DNA of 64,000 nt. Source: Mycolicibacter arupensis. GTDB taxonomy: Bacteria; Actinomycetota; Actinomycetes; Mycobacteriales; Mycobacteriaceae. Both the position numbers and the translations under genes were made by a program. Every line of letters begins with the position of its first letter. The stretch's first letter is position 1. Under the pieces are notes generated by a model. The model was not told the DNA's origin and did not search any database. It worked only from the letters and a program-made list of their open reading frames with translations. Positions 52,227-61,897 of the stretch are shown piece by piece. The stretch lies in the NCBI RefSeq assembly GCF_002086515.1, contig NZ_MVHH01000001.1:1-64000 (forward strand), read 5' to 3'.

Positions 52227-53200
52227 CCACCGAACAGCTGGCACACCGGCTGGCCGACGTGCTGGCACCGGCGCTGGGCCCCGTGAGCGTCAAGGACCTG
52301 CGCGCCTTGACCGGCGGGGCCAGCCGCATCACCTGGGCTTTCGATGCCGTCAACGGCACCGACGCGCCTCGCTCGTTGATCCTGCGGACCGGTCCACTCG
52401 AGGAGCTCTACGCCAGCATGGAACTCGAGGCCCACGCGCAACGCGTCGCGGGCGCATCCGGCGCTCCGGTACCGAACGTACTGATCGCCGACAACTCCCC
52501 TGCGGCACTCGGGAACCCGTACCTGATCTGCGATCTGATCGAGGGCGAGACGGTGGTGCGCCGCATCGAGCGCCAACTCGACGACGCGGGACGCACACGC
52601 CTGTTGGACCAGTGCGCACAGGCACTGGGCGCCATTCATCGGGCCGACCCCGGCGCGGTCACGCTCAGCGCAGAAGACCAGCTGTCCGCATGCCGCGCCC
52701 AGCTCGATGCCCTTCCCGACACCACCGCCCCCTTCGAGTGGGCCCTGCGCCGGCTGGCCGCGGATCGGCCAGCACCGGTACCCGCACAGCTGGTGCACGG
52801 TGACTTCCGGATGGGCAACCTCATGGTCTCCGGCGCCGGAGACCTGGCCGCCGTGCTCGACTGGGAGCTGGTGCACCTCGGCGACGGCGTTGAGGACCTC
52901 GCCTGGTTCTGCCTGCGCGCCTGGCGGTTCGGCGCACCACCCGAACGCGGCGCCGGCGGACTCGGTGATGTCGATTCGCTCTTGGCCGCCTACGCGCAGG
53001 CCACCGGCGTACACGTGGACCCGAGTCGGTTCGACTGGTGGCTGCTGCTGGGCACGCTGCGATGGGGCATCATCTGCCGCTACCAGGCCCAACGTCACCT
53101 CAGCGGCCAAACCCGCTCGGTGGAACTGGCGACCATCGGCCGCCGGGTCTCCGAAACCGAATGGGACCTGTTGCGGCTGCTCGACGGGGTCCGGCCGTGA
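52223..53200 (+). CDS. APH-family phosphotransferase, LvaA/ACAD11-kinase-like
   Basis: A 325-residue aminoglycoside-phosphotransferase-fold kinase. The catalytic loop HGDFRMGN places His192, Asp194 and Asn199, and the metal Asp213 is in VLDWELVHLGD. In the ACAD10/11 and Lva systems such kinases phosphorylate the hydroxyl of a 4-hydroxyacyl-CoA. ATGA and GTGA overlaps link it to the dehydrogenase and to the DUF6285 gene. Antibiotic resistance is unlikely given this context. Confidence 0.85.
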   Translation: MTTEQLAHRLADVLAPALGPVSVKDLRALTGGASRITWAFDAVNGTDAPRSLILRTGPLEELYASMELEAHAQRVAGASGAPVPNVLIADNSPAALGNPYLICDLIEGETVVRRIERQLDDAGRTRLLDQCAQALGAIHRADPGAVTLSAEDQLSACRAQLDALPDTTAPFEWALRRLAADRPAPVPAQLVHGDFRMGNLMVSGAGDLAAVLDWELVHLGDGVEDLAWFCLRAWRFGAPPERGAGGLGDVDSLLAAYAQATGVHVDPSRFDWWLLLGTLRWGIICRYQAQRHLSGQTRSVELATIGRRVSETEWDLLRLLDGVRP

Positions 53201-53547
53201 GCGCCGGGGACCGGCGGCCCACCGCGGCCGAACTCGTCGCCGCGGTCACCGAGTTCCTGGACACCGCCCTGGTGCACCGTGACAGCGACGCTGCCACCGA
53301 CGGCCAGGTCCGCTTCCACGCCCGGGTGGCCGCCAACGCGCTGCGTATCGTCGAACGCGAGCTCAACGACACCACCGGCGCCGTGGTCCAGGATGCGTTG
53401 ACCGCCCTGGGCTTCAGCGACGAGGCGCAGCTGGCTGCGGCGATCCGGGCCGGCGACCTCGATGACCAGCCCGAAGCGGTCAGCGCATGCCTGTACACCC
53501 TGGTACGGCATCGACTCGCGATCGACCATCCTGGGTACGCCCAGTAG
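53197..53547 (+). CDS. DUF6285 small protein, LvaB-like
   Basis: A 116-residue protein with PTAAELVAAVTEFLDTALV and VRFHARVAANALRIVERELN, the pattern of DUF6285. LvaB in Pseudomonas, needed for activity of the LvaA kinase, is a short protein encoded beside it. The GTG start overlaps the kinase stop. It is the last gene of the operon and probably forms a complex with the kinase. Confidence 0.75.
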   Translation: MSAGDRRPTAAELVAAVTEFLDTALVHRDSDAATDGQVRFHARVAANALRIVERELNDTTGAVVQDALTALGFSDEAQLAAAIRAGDLDDQPEAVSACLYTLVRHRLAIDHPGYAQ

Positions 53548-53621
53548 TCCGTAGAGTGACTGCGCGACAACCACTTCGACAGTGCTACGCCAAACCCGGT
53601 ATATCGGCAGGGTATGCGCAG

Positions 53622-53627
53622 TAGCAT
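53622..53627 (+). promoter_or_regulatory. -10 element of a leaderless receiver gene
   Basis: TAGCAT lies 7 nt before the GTG at 53635, in the position expected for a leaderless mycobacterial start. No Shine-Dalgarno sequence is present. No clear -35. Confidence 0.4.
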
Positions 53628-53634
53628 CTGCACC

Positions 53635-54039
53635 GTGTCCGACTCCACCGCTGCGCTGCGAATACTTGTCTACAGTGACGACGCCGCGACCCGTGCTCGG
53701 GTGATCGCCGCGCTGGGCCGGCGGCTGCACCCGGACCTACCGGAACTGAGTTACGTCGAAGTCGCAACCGAGCCGGTGGTGATCCGTCAGATGGACGCCG
53801 GCGGCATCGCCCTGGCCATCCTGGACGGCGAGGCCACACCGGCCGGCGGAATGGGCATCTGCAAGCAGCTCAAGGATGAGATCACTCCGTGCCCGCCGAT
53901 CATGGTGCTGACCGGCCGGGCCGATGACGCATGGCTGGCCAAGTGGTCACACGCCGACGCCGCGGTCGCGCACCCGCTGGACCCGATGGCACTGAGTCAC
54001 GCGGTTCTGGGCCTGCTCCGCACACCGACGCCCAGCTAA
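53635..54039 (+). CDS. Receiver-domain-only response regulator (Rv3143-like)
   Basis: A 134-residue receiver domain with no output domain. It shows LVYSDDA (acidic pair), the likely phospho-acceptor Asp in LAILDGEA, and VLTGR. The usual Lys-Pro at the end of strand 5 is replaced by HP (VAHPLDP), so classical phosphorylation signalling may be altered. It matches recalled Rv3143, which also precedes nuoA. GTG at 53635 is supported by the TAGCAT box. Role unknown; it may act by protein-protein contact. Confidence 0.85.
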   Translation: MSDSTAALRILVYSDDAATRARVIAALGRRLHPDLPELSYVEVATEPVVIRQMDAGGIALAILDGEATPAGGMGICKQLKDEITPCPPIMVLTGRADDAWLAKWSHADAAVAHPLDPMALSHAVLGLLRTPTPS

Positions 54040-54043
54040 TACC

Positions 54044-54203
54044 GCAGTCCCAGCCTCACCCCTGCTGCGTCGAGCCTCGCTGAACTGCCCAAACCACACG
54101 GCAGTCCCAGCCTCACCCCTGCTTCGTCGAGCCTCGCTGAACCGCCCAAACCACACGGCAGTCCCAGCTTCACCTCTCCTTCGTCGAGCCTCGCTGACCT
54201 GCC
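54044..54203. repeat. 57-bp tandem repeat, MIRU/VNTR-like
   Basis: Three consecutive units start at 54044, 54101 and 54158, each beginning GCAGTCCCAGC and containing TCGTCGAGCCTCGCTGA or a close variant; the third unit decays near 54203. The period is a multiple of three, so the minus strand encodes a repeating WFGRFSEARRSRGEAGTAV-like 19-mer. The remaining 160 bp up to nuoA contain a possible -10 (TAGGCT 54317-54322) and GGAAGGGA, but no gene. Confidence 0.8.
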
Positions 54204-54367
54204 GGGTTAGGGCAGCCTCAGCTCCGAAATCCCCTGTCCCCGTTACCGCTACAGGTGATGCCCGTCACAGTTGTCCGCAATTTCGGATTCTTCCCAACCG
54301 CCTGGTTGCCTCGGGCTAGGCTGTGCCTGAAGTCACATCGGCTCCCGGAAGGGAACTACGTCACTGC

Positions 54368-54745
54368 ATGAACCTGTACCTGCCGATCCTGGTCCTCGCC
54401 GCGCTCGCCGCCGGATTCGCCGTATTCTCCGTGGTCGCCACCACGCTCGTGGGTCCATCCCGCTACAACCGATCGAAGCTCGAGGCCTACGAATGTGGCA
54501 TCGAGCCCACTGACCAGCCGGTCAGCGGGCCGCACGCCCCGCCTGGACAGCGCTTCCCGGTGAAGTACTACCTGACCGCGATGCTGTTCATCGTCTTCGA
54601 CATCGAGATCGTCTTTCTCTACCCCTGGGCCGTTGCCTTCGACGGACTCGGGGCGTTCGCGCTCATCGAAATGGTGTTGTTCGCCCTCATCGTGTTCGTC
54701 GCCTACGCCTACGTCTGGCGGCGCGGCGGCCTGAACTGGGACTGA
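54368..54745 (+). CDS. nuoA: NADH-quinone oxidoreductase subunit A
   Basis: A 125-residue membrane subunit of complex I with three TM helices. It has YECGIEP and FPVKYYLTAMLFIVFDIEIVFLYPW in the family order. First gene of the nuo operon, 24 bp before nuoB. ATG at 54368 matches the recalled start MNVYIPILVL. Confidence 0.94.
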   Translation: MNLYLPILVLAALAAGFAVFSVVATTLVGPSRYNRSKLEAYECGIEPTDQPVSGPHAPPGQRFPVKYYLTAMLFIVFDIEIVFLYPWAVAFDGLGAFALIEMVLFALIVFVAYAYVWRRGGLNWD

Positions 54746-54768
54746 TTGGAAGTAGGCGGGCTTAGGAA

Positions 54769-55323
54769 ATGGGATTAGAAGAGCAGCTCCCCAGCGGTCT
54801 CCTGCTGTCCACCGTGGAAGACCTCGCAGGATACTTCCGCACCGGCTCGCTGTGGCCGGCCACCTTCGGGTTGGCCTGCTGCGCCATCGAGATGATGTCG
54901 ACGATGGCGCCCGACTACGACTTGTCCCGCTTCGGGATGGAGGTGTTCCGGGCCTCACCACGCCAGGCCGACCTGATGATCGTCGCGGGCCGCGTCAGCC
55001 AGAAGATGGCACCGGTACTGCGCCAGATCTACGACCAGATGGTGGAACCCAAATGGGTGTTGTCCATGGGAGTGTGCGCATCGTCGGGCGGCATGTTCAA
55101 CAACTACGCGATCGTGCAGGGAGTGGACCATGTGGTCCCGGTCGACATCTACCTGCCCGGGTGCCCACCCCGGCCCGAGATGCTGATGTACGCAATCCTC
55201 AAGCTGCACGAGAAGATTCGCGCGATGCCCCTGGGAGTCAACCGGGAGCAGGCGATCACCGCGACTGAGCAGGCCGCCTTGTCGGCACCGTCCACCTGGG
55301 AACTGAAGGGGTTGCTGCGGTGA
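54769..55323 (+). CDS. nuoB: NADH-quinone oxidoreductase subunit B
   Basis: A 184-residue peripheral subunit that holds the N2 [4Fe-4S] cluster, the last iron-sulfur centre before quinone. Cluster Cys are in [18 protein letters not shown] and [10 protein letters not shown]. Same length as recalled for M. tuberculosis. The stop overlaps the nuoC start (GTGA). Confidence 0.96.
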   Translation: MGLEEQLPSGLLLSTVEDLAGYFRTGSLWPATFGLACCAIEMMSTMAPDYDLSRFGMEVFRASPRQADLMIVAGRVSQKMAPVLRQIYDQMVEPKWVLSMGVCASSGGMFNNYAIVQGVDHVVPVDIYLPGCPPRPEMLMYAILKLHEKIRAMPLGVNREQAITATEQAALSAPSTWELKGLLR

Positions 55324-56015
55324 GCGAGGCAGACGACGCGGGCGCCGGCGCACCCGAAGACGTGATCAAGGTCCGCCACGGCCTGTTCGGCGCCGCGGGA
55401 ACCGGCGACACATCCGGCTACGGGCGTCTGGTGACCGAGGCCGTCCTGCCCGGCGAGACCCCGCGGCCCTACGGCGGCTACTTCGATGAACTCGTCGACA
55501 CCCTCTCCGAGGCCCTGCAGCGCACCGGCATCGTATTCGCCGATGCCGTAGAGAAAGTCGTGGTGTACCGCGGCGAGCTGACCCTCTACATCGATCGCGC
55601 CGCGCTGCCCGCGGTGGCCCAGCTGCTGCGCGACGAGCCGGCCCTGCGATTTGAGCTGAGCCTGGGAGTCTCCGGCGTGCACTACCCCGGCGACACCGAC
55701 CGCGAGTTGCATGCGGTCTACCCGCTTCGATCCATCACCCACAACCGCCGCGTCCGCTTGGAAGTCGCTGCCCCCGATGCAGATCCGCACATTCCTTCGC
55801 TGTTCGCGGTGTACCCGACCACCGACTGGCACGAGCGGGAGACCTACGACTTCTTCGGGATCATCTTCGACGGGCATCCCTCGTTGACCCGCATCGAGAT
55901 GCCCGACGACTGGCACGGCCACCCCCAACGCAAGGACTACCCGTTGGGCGGCATCCCGGTGGAGTACAAGGGCGCGCAGATACCGCCGCCAGACCAGCGG
56001 AGGGCGTACAAGTAA
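55320..56015 (+). CDS. nuoC: NADH-quinone oxidoreductase subunit C
   Basis: A 231-residue 30-kDa-type subunit. The family signature is in [27 protein letters not shown] and [11 protein letters not shown]. It helps form the quinone module with NuoB and NuoD. The GTG start overlaps nuoB, and its TAA stop shares a base with the nuoD start (TAATG). Confidence 0.95.
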   Translation: MSEADDAGAGAPEDVIKVRHGLFGAAGTGDTSGYGRLVTEAVLPGETPRPYGGYFDELVDTLSEALQRTGIVFADAVEKVVVYRGELTLYIDRAALPAVAQLLRDEPALRFELSLGVSGVHYPGDTDRELHAVYPLRSITHNRRVRLEVAAPDADPHIPSLFAVYPTTDWHERETYDFFGIIFDGHPSLTRIEMPDDWHGHPQRKDYPLGGIPVEYKGAQIPPPDQRRAYK

Positions 56016-57328
56016 TGAGTACCGAGACGCCGCACACCGTTCTCAATGTCGGTGGGCAGGAATGGGATCAGGTGGTAGAGGCCGCCCGAGCGGCCGACCC
56101 CGGCGAGCGCATCGTCGTCAACATGGGCCCACAGCACCCATCGACGCACGGCGTGCTGCGACTGATCCTGGAACTTGAGGGCGAGACGGTGACCGAGGCC
56201 CGCTGCGGCATCGGGTATCTGCACACCGGCATCGAGAAGAACCTGGAAAACCGCTACTGGACCCAGGGCGTCACGTTCGTGACCCGAATGGACTACCTGT
56301 CACCGTTCTTCAACGAAACCGCCTACTGCCTAGGTGTGGAGAAGCTGCTCGGCATCACCGAGGAGATTCCCGAGCGCGCCAGCGTCATTCGGGTTCTGAT
56401 GATGGAACTCAACCGGATGTCTTCGCACCTGGTCGCGCTCGCTACCGGCGGCATGGAGCTCGGCGCACTCACGGTGATGCTGTTCGGCTTCCGGGAACGT
56501 GAACTGGTCCTGGACATTTTCGAGGCGATCACCGGCCTGCGGATGAACCACCAGTACGTCCGCCCCGGCGGGGTGTCGGTAGACCTGCCCGACCAGGCGA
56601 TCCCGATGATTCGCGACTTCCTCAAACTGATGCCCCAGCGGCTCAAGGACATCGAGGACCTGCTGACCGAGAACTACATCTGGAAGGCCCGCACCCGAGG
56701 GGTCGGCTACCTCGACCTGACCGGCTGCATGACGCTGGGCATCACCGGTCCGGTGCTGCGCTCGACAGGCTTGCCCTATGACGTGCGTCGCGCCGAGCCG
56801 TACTGCGGTTACCAGGACTACGAGTTCGAGGTGATCACCGATGACGGCTGTGATGCCTACGGCCGCTACCTGATCCGTATCGCAGAGATCAAGGAGTCCC
56901 TGAAGATCGTCGAGCAGTGTGTGGAGAAGTTGACCAAGCTGCAGGGAGAGCCGGTCATGGTCGCCGATCGCAAGATCGCGTGGCCGGCCGACCTGACCAT
57001 CGGCCCCGACGGCCAGGGCAATTCGCGCGAGCACATCGGCTGGATCATGGGCCATTCGATGGAGGGACTGATCCACCACTTCAAACGTGTCACCGAAGAC
57101 CTCTGGGTGCCGCCCGGTCAGGTGTTCGTCTCGGTCGAGTCGCCCCGTGGCGAATTGGGGGTGCACATGGTCAGTGACGGTGGCACTCGCCCCTACCGGG
57201 TGCACTACCGGGACCCGTCGTTCACCAACCTGCAGGCGGTGGCCGCCATGAGTGAGGGCGGACTGATCGCCGACGTGATCGCCGCGGTCGCCAGCATCGA
57301 CCCGGTCATGGGCGGGGTGGACCGGTGA
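56015..57328 (+). CDS. nuoD: NADH-quinone oxidoreductase subunit D
   Basis: A 437-residue 49-kDa subunit that shapes the quinone site. It shows [32 protein letters not shown], and the end [17 protein letters not shown] with DPVMGGVDR. Peripheral arm, no TM. The stop overlaps the nuoE start (GTGA). Confidence 0.96.
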   Translation: MSTETPHTVLNVGGQEWDQVVEAARAADPGERIVVNMGPQHPSTHGVLRLILELEGETVTEARCGIGYLHTGIEKNLENRYWTQGVTFVTRMDYLSPFFNETAYCLGVEKLLGITEEIPERASVIRVLMMELNRMSSHLVALATGGMELGALTVMLFGFRERELVLDIFEAITGLRMNHQYVRPGGVSVDLPDQAIPMIRDFLKLMPQRLKDIEDLLTENYIWKARTRGVGYLDLTGCMTLGITGPVLRSTGLPYDVRRAEPYCGYQDYEFEVITDDGCDAYGRYLIRIAEIKESLKIVEQCVEKLTKLQGEPVMVADRKIAWPADLTIGPDGQGNSREHIGWIMGHSMEGLIHHFKRVTEDLWVPPGQVFVSVESPRGELGVHMVSDGGTRPYRVHYRDPSFTNLQAVAAMSEGGLIADVIAAVASIDPVMGGVDR

Positions 57329-58167
57329 GCGCGGCAGGCGGCGAGATCGACAAGGTCGGCGTGAACAAGACCGGACGCGGCCGATTGATGCCGCCGACCG
57401 CCGGCACCGACGGCACCCGGGTCTTCCTGCAGCTGGGCCGGCAGCCCGAAGAGCCCAATCAGTTCAACCATCCCGGCGCCCCCAGCGCCTACTCCCCCGA
57501 GGTGCGAGCCGCGCTGGAGGCCGACGCCAAGGAGATCATCGGGCGCTACCCGCAGCCACGTTCAGCGGTCCTGCCGCTGCTGCACCTGGTACAGGCCCAA
57601 GACACCTACGTCACCCCGGCCGGCCTGTCGTTCGTCGCGGAACTGCTCGGCCTGACCACCGCAGACGTCGCCGGGGTCGCCTCGTTCTATTCGATGTACC
57701 GGCGCGATCCCACCGGCACCTATCTGGTCGGGGTCTGCACCAACACGCTGTGCGCGGTGATGGGCGGCGACGCCATTTACGCGGAACTCCAAGAACATCT
57801 GGGCGTCGGCAACGATCAGACCACCGCCGACGGGTCGGTCACGCTGCAGCACATCGAGTGCAACGCCGCCTGTGACTACGCGCCGGTGGTGATGGTCAAT
57901 TGGGAGTTCTTCGACAACCAGACCCCGGAATCGGCGCGCGAGCTGGTCGACCGGCTGCGCGACGGCGCCGAGGTGCGTCCCACCCGTGGGATGCCGCTGT
58001 GCAGTTTCGCGGCGACCGAACGCATTCTCGCGGGCTTTGCCGATGAGCGCCCCGACGACGGCCAAGGTGGTGCCGGCGCCGCGACGCTGGCCGGCCTGCA
58101 GGTGGCACGTGAGCGTGGAATGGCCGCGCCGGAGCCGGGCAGCAACACCAGTGGGGGCGAGAAATGA
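57325..58167 (+). CDS. nuoE: NADH-quinone oxidoreductase subunit E
   Basis: A 280-residue 24-kDa-type subunit with the N1a [2Fe-2S] Cys in [12 protein letters not shown] and [11 protein letters not shown]. From GTG 57325 it has about 30 extra N-terminal residues compared with the recalled M. tuberculosis protein (252 aa). A start at GTG 57361 or ATG 57388 would remove much of the difference, but the GTGA overlap with nuoD favours 57325. Confidence 0.92.
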   Translation: MSAAGGEIDKVGVNKTGRGRLMPPTAGTDGTRVFLQLGRQPEEPNQFNHPGAPSAYSPEVRAALEADAKEIIGRYPQPRSAVLPLLHLVQAQDTYVTPAGLSFVAELLGLTTADVAGVASFYSMYRRDPTGTYLVGVCTNTLCAVMGGDAIYAELQEHLGVGNDQTTADGSVTLQHIECNAACDYAPVVMVNWEFFDNQTPESARELVDRLRDGAEVRPTRGMPLCSFAATERILAGFADERPDDGQGGAGAATLAGLQVARERGMAAPEPGSNTSGGEK

Positions 58168-59501
58168 CACTTGCCGAGGGCACGCCGCTGACCCCGGTCC
58201 TGAGCAGCTACTGGGACGAGCCGGAGTCGTGGACGCTGGCGACCTACCGTCGCCACGACGGCTATGCCGGCATGAAGCGGGCGCTGTCGATGACCCCCGA
58301 CGAGGTCATCGAGCTGGTCAAAGACTCAGGACTGCGCGGCCGGGGCGGCGCCGGATTCTCCACCGGCACCAAGTGGTCGTTCGTCCCGCAGGGCACCGAA
58401 GGAGCGGGCGCCAAACCCCACTACCTGCTGGTCAATGCCGACGAGTCCGAGCCGGGCACCTGCAAGGACATGCCGCTGCTGATGGCGACGCCGCACGTGC
58501 TCATCGAAGGCATGATCGTGTGCTGCTACGCAATCCGTGCGCGCCACGCCTTCATCTACGTCCGCGGCGAGGTGCTGCCGGTGGTGCGACGGCTGCAGGC
58601 CGCGGTCGCCGAGGCCTACGCCGCGGGACTGCTGGGCAACGACATCGGCGGCAGTGGCTTCGACCTGGACATCACCGTGCATGCCGGGGCCGGCGCCTAC
58701 ATCTGCGGTGAAGAGACCGCGCTGATCGAATCGCTGGAGGGCTACCGGGGACAGCCCCGGCTGCGCCCGCCGTTCCCCGCGGTGGCCGGTCTCTACGCCT
58801 CGCCGACGGTGGTCAACAACGTCGAATCGATCGCCAGTGTGCCCTCCATCCTGCGCAACGGACCCGAGTGGTTCCGGTCCATGGGAACCGAGAAGTCCCG
58901 CGGGTTCACGTTGTATTCGCTGTCCGGGCACGTCAACCGGCCCGGACAGTACGAGGCGCCGCTGGGTATCACGCTGCGCGAACTGCTCGGCTACGCCGGC
59001 GGGATCCGCGACGGCCACCGACTGAAGTTCTGGACGCCGGGTGGGTCGTCAACCCCGATCCTGACCGAGGAGCACCTCGACGTGCCGCTGGACTACGAGG
59101 GTATGGCGTCGGTCGGTTCGATGTTGGGCACCAAGGCATTACAGATCTTCGATGAAACCACCTGCGTGGTGCGCGCGGCGGGTCGCTGGTCGGAGTTCTA
59201 CAAGCACGAGTCCTGCGGAAAGTGCACGCCGTGCCGGGAGGGCACCTACTGGCTGGTGCCCATCTACGAGCGCCTCGAGACCGGGCGCGGCACCCCCGAG
59301 GACCTCGACACCCTGCTGGACATCGCCGACGTGCTGTTCGGGAAATCGTTCTGCGCCTTGGGTGATGGCGCGGCTATGCCGGTGAAGTCCTCGATCCAGT
59401 ACTTCCGTGACGAATACATCGCCCACCTTGAGGGGGGCTGCCCGTTCGACCCGAAAGCGAGCATGTACGTGGCAGGCGGATCTGACGGCGGTGTGGCGTG
59501 A
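58164..59501 (+). CDS. nuoF: NADH-quinone oxidoreductase subunit F
   Basis: A 445-residue 51-kDa subunit that binds NADH, FMN and the N3 cluster. It has [28 protein letters not shown], and the cluster Cys in [13 protein letters not shown] with a later [11 protein letters not shown]. Overlaps nuoE and nuoG by 4 nt. Entry point of electrons into complex I. Confidence 0.96.
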   Translation: MTLAEGTPLTPVLSSYWDEPESWTLATYRRHDGYAGMKRALSMTPDEVIELVKDSGLRGRGGAGFSTGTKWSFVPQGTEGAGAKPHYLLVNADESEPGTCKDMPLLMATPHVLIEGMIVCCYAIRARHAFIYVRGEVLPVVRRLQAAVAEAYAAGLLGNDIGGSGFDLDITVHAGAGAYICGEETALIESLEGYRGQPRLRPPFPAVAGLYASPTVVNNVESIASVPSILRNGPEWFRSMGTEKSRGFTLYSLSGHVNRPGQYEAPLGITLRELLGYAGGIRDGHRLKFWTPGGSSTPILTEEHLDVPLDYEGMASVGSMLGTKALQIFDETTCVVRAAGRWSEFYKHESCGKCTPCREGTYWLVPIYERLETGRGTPEDLDTLLDIADVLFGKSFCALGDGAAMPVKSSIQYFRDEYIAHLEGGCPFDPKASMYVAGGSDGGVA

Positions 59502-61897
59502 CCCAGACATCTCAGCCGGGTGCCCAGGAGTTGGTAACACTCACCATCGACGACCAAGAGGTCACCGTGCCCAAGGGCACCTTGATCATTCGCGCCGCCG
59601 AACAATTGGGCATCGAGGTCCCCCGGTTCTGCGATCATCCGCTCCTGGACCCGGTGGCGTGGTGCCGGCAATGCATGGTCGAGGTGGAGGGCCAGCGCAA
59701 GCCGCAACCGTCGTGCGCGGTGGCGGCCACCGACGGCATGGTGGTGCGCACCCAGCACACCTCCCCCGAAGCCGATCAGGCTCAGCACATGGTGATGGAG
59801 CTGCTGCTGATCAACCACCCGCTGGACTGCCCGACCTGCGACAAGGGTGGCGAATGCCCACTGCAGAACCAGGCAATGGCCCACGGCCGCACCGAAACCC
59901 GCTTCGAAGAGACCAAACGTCACTACCCCAAACCCATCAACATCTCCTCGCAGGTGCTCCTTGACCGGGATCGCTGCATCCTGTGCGCCCGCTGCACCCG
60001 CTTTTCCAACGAGATCGCCGGCGACAAGCTCATCGAGATGATGGACCGCGGCGCGCTGCAGCAGGTCGGCATCTACAGCGACACACCGTTCGACTCCTAC
60101 TTCTCGGGCAACACCGTGCAGATCTGCCCAGTGGGAGCCCTCACCGGCGCCTCCTACCGGTTCCGGGCCCGCCCGTTCGACTTGGTGTCCACCCCGACCG
60201 TCTGCGAGCACTGCGCGGGCGGCTGCGCCGAACGCACCGACCACCGACGGGGCAAGGTTCTGCGCCGGCTGGCCGGGGAAGACCCGGACGTCAACGAGGA
60301 ATGGAACTGCGACAAGGGCCGGTGGGCTTTCACCTACGCCACCCAGGGCGACCGGATCACCACGCCGCTGGTCCGCGACGACAGCGGAAACCTGGTCCCG
60401 ACGTCCTGGCCGCACGCCGCGGCGGTAGCGGCACGAGGGCTGGCCGCGGCGCGCGGTCAGGCAGGTGTCCTGGTGGGCGGCCGGGTATCGGCCGAAGACG
60501 CTTACGGCTACGCCAAGTTCGCCCGGCTGGCGCTCGACAGCGACGACATCGACTTCCGGGCACGCCCGCACTCCACCGAAGAAGCCGCGTTCCTGGCCAC
60601 CCAGGTGGCGGGCCGCGGCATCGAGGTCAGCTACGCCCAGCTGCAGGCCGCCCCCGCAGTGCTGTTGGCCGGGCTGGAGCCCGAGGAAGAGGCACCGATG
60701 GTCTTCCTGCGGCTGCGCAAGGCAGCCCGCAAGAACGCCACCAAGGTCTTCAGCCTGGCCCCGTTCGCCGACCGCGGGCTGACAAAGATGCTGGGCACAC
60801 TGCTGACCACCGTTCCCGGCGGTGAGGCGACAGCGCTGGACGGCCTGCACGACGGCGACATCGGACAGGCGCTTCGCCAACCCGGCGCAGTCATCCTGGT
60901 CGGCGAACGGCTGGCGGGATCGCCGGGCGCCCTCTCGGCGGCGATCCGGCTGGCCGAGGCCACCGGGGCCGGCCTGGCCTGGGTGCCACGGCGCGCCGGA
61001 GAACGCGGTGCCCTGGACAGTGGAGCGCTGGCGGGCCTGCTACCCGGCGGGCGTCCGCTGACCGACCCGGCGGCACGGGCCGAGGTGGCGCAGGCATGGG
61101 GGCTGGCGAGCCCCGACGACCTGCCTTCGCAGGCCGGGCGTGACACCGACGCCATCTTGGCGGCCGCAGCCGACGGGGCTCTAGGTGCACTGCTGGTCGG
61201 CGGGATAGAACCAACTGACCTGGCCGACCCGGCGGCGGCGCTGGCGGCCCTGGACTCGGTCGAGTTCCTGGTCAGCCTGGAGTTGCGGCACAGCGCCGTC
61301 ACCGAACGCGCCGACGTGGTGCTGCCGGTAGCGGCCGCCACCGAGAAGTCCGGCACCTATGTCAACTGGGAGGGGCGCCACCGCCGGTTCGGTGTTGCGC
61401 TCGGTGACACCGGTTCCCTGCCCGACCGGCGGGTGCTCGACGTCATCGCCGAGGAGATGGGCATCGCGTTGGGACTTGCCACGCTGGAAGCGGCCCGCGA
61501 CGAGCTGGCGGCGCTGGGCGCCTGGTCAGGTGAACGGCCCGCCGGCCCCGACGCGGCCGCCGGTACCCCACCGCAGCCCGGTGCCGGTGAGGCGGTGCTG
61601 GCCGGTTGGCGCATGCTGCTCGACAAAGGACTGATGCAGGACGGCGAACCCAACCTGGCCGGTACCGCACGCACACCGGTGGTGCGGCTGTCGGTGTCGA
61701 CGGCCGCCGAGATCGGCGCGGCGGAGGCGGATTCGGTCACGGTGAGCACCGCGCGCGGCCGAATCACCTTGCCGCTGAGCATCACCGACATGCCCGACAA
61801 CGTGGTGTGGCTGCCGCTGAACTCGGCGGGCTCGGCGGTACACCGGGACCTGGGGGTCAGCCCCGGCGCAACAGTACAGATTGGACGCACACCATGA
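59498..61897 (+). CDS. nuoG: NADH-quinone oxidoreductase subunit G
   Basis: A 799-residue 75-kDa subunit. The N-terminal [2Fe-2S] domain has [20 protein letters not shown]; [4Fe-4S] ligands are in [15 protein letters not shown] and [15 protein letters not shown] molybdopterin-oxidoreductase-like fold follows from about residue 240, starting with CEHCAGGC. The GTG start overlaps nuoF and the stop overlaps nuoH. Confidence 0.95.
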   Translation: MTQTSQPGAQELVTLTIDDQEVTVPKGTLIIRAAEQLGIEVPRFCDHPLLDPVAWCRQCMVEVEGQRKPQPSCAVAATDGMVVRTQHTSPEADQAQHMVMELLLINHPLDCPTCDKGGECPLQNQAMAHGRTETRFEETKRHYPKPINISSQVLLDRDRCILCARCTRFSNEIAGDKLIEMMDRGALQQVGIYSDTPFDSYFSGNTVQICPVGALTGASYRFRARPFDLVSTPTVCEHCAGGCAERTDHRRGKVLRRLAGEDPDVNEEWNCDKGRWAFTYATQGDRITTPLVRDDSGNLVPTSWPHAAAVAARGLAAARGQAGVLVGGRVSAEDAYGYAKFARLALDSDDIDFRARPHSTEEAAFLATQVAGRGIEVSYAQLQAAPAVLLAGLEPEEEAPMVFLRLRKAARKNATKVFSLAPFADRGLTKMLGTLLTTVPGGEATALDGLHDGDIGQALRQPGAVILVGERLAGSPGALSAAIRLAEATGAGLAWVPRRAGERGALDSGALAGLLPGGRPLTDPAARAEVAQAWGLASPDDLPSQAGRDTDAILAAAADGALGALLVGGIEPTDLADPAAALAALDSVEFLVSLELRHSAVTERADVVLPVAAATEKSGTYVNWEGRHRRFGVALGDTGSLPDRRVLDVIAEEMGIALGLATLEAARDELAALGAWSGERPAGPDAAAGTPPQPGAGEAVLAGWRMLLDKGLMQDGEPNLAGTARTPVVRLSVSTAAEIGAAEADSVTVSTARGRITLPLSITDMPDNVVWLPLNSAGSAVHRDLGVSPGATVQIGRTP

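Noticed and set aside
52223-53200. Aminoglycoside resistance kinase
   Set aside because: Although the fold is APH-like, the gene is coupled to an acyl-CoA dehydrogenase and DUF6285, which points to acyl-CoA metabolism.
54044-54203. Possible CRISPR array
   Set aside because: The repeats are directly joined with no spacers, the unit is 57 bp, and no cas genes are present.
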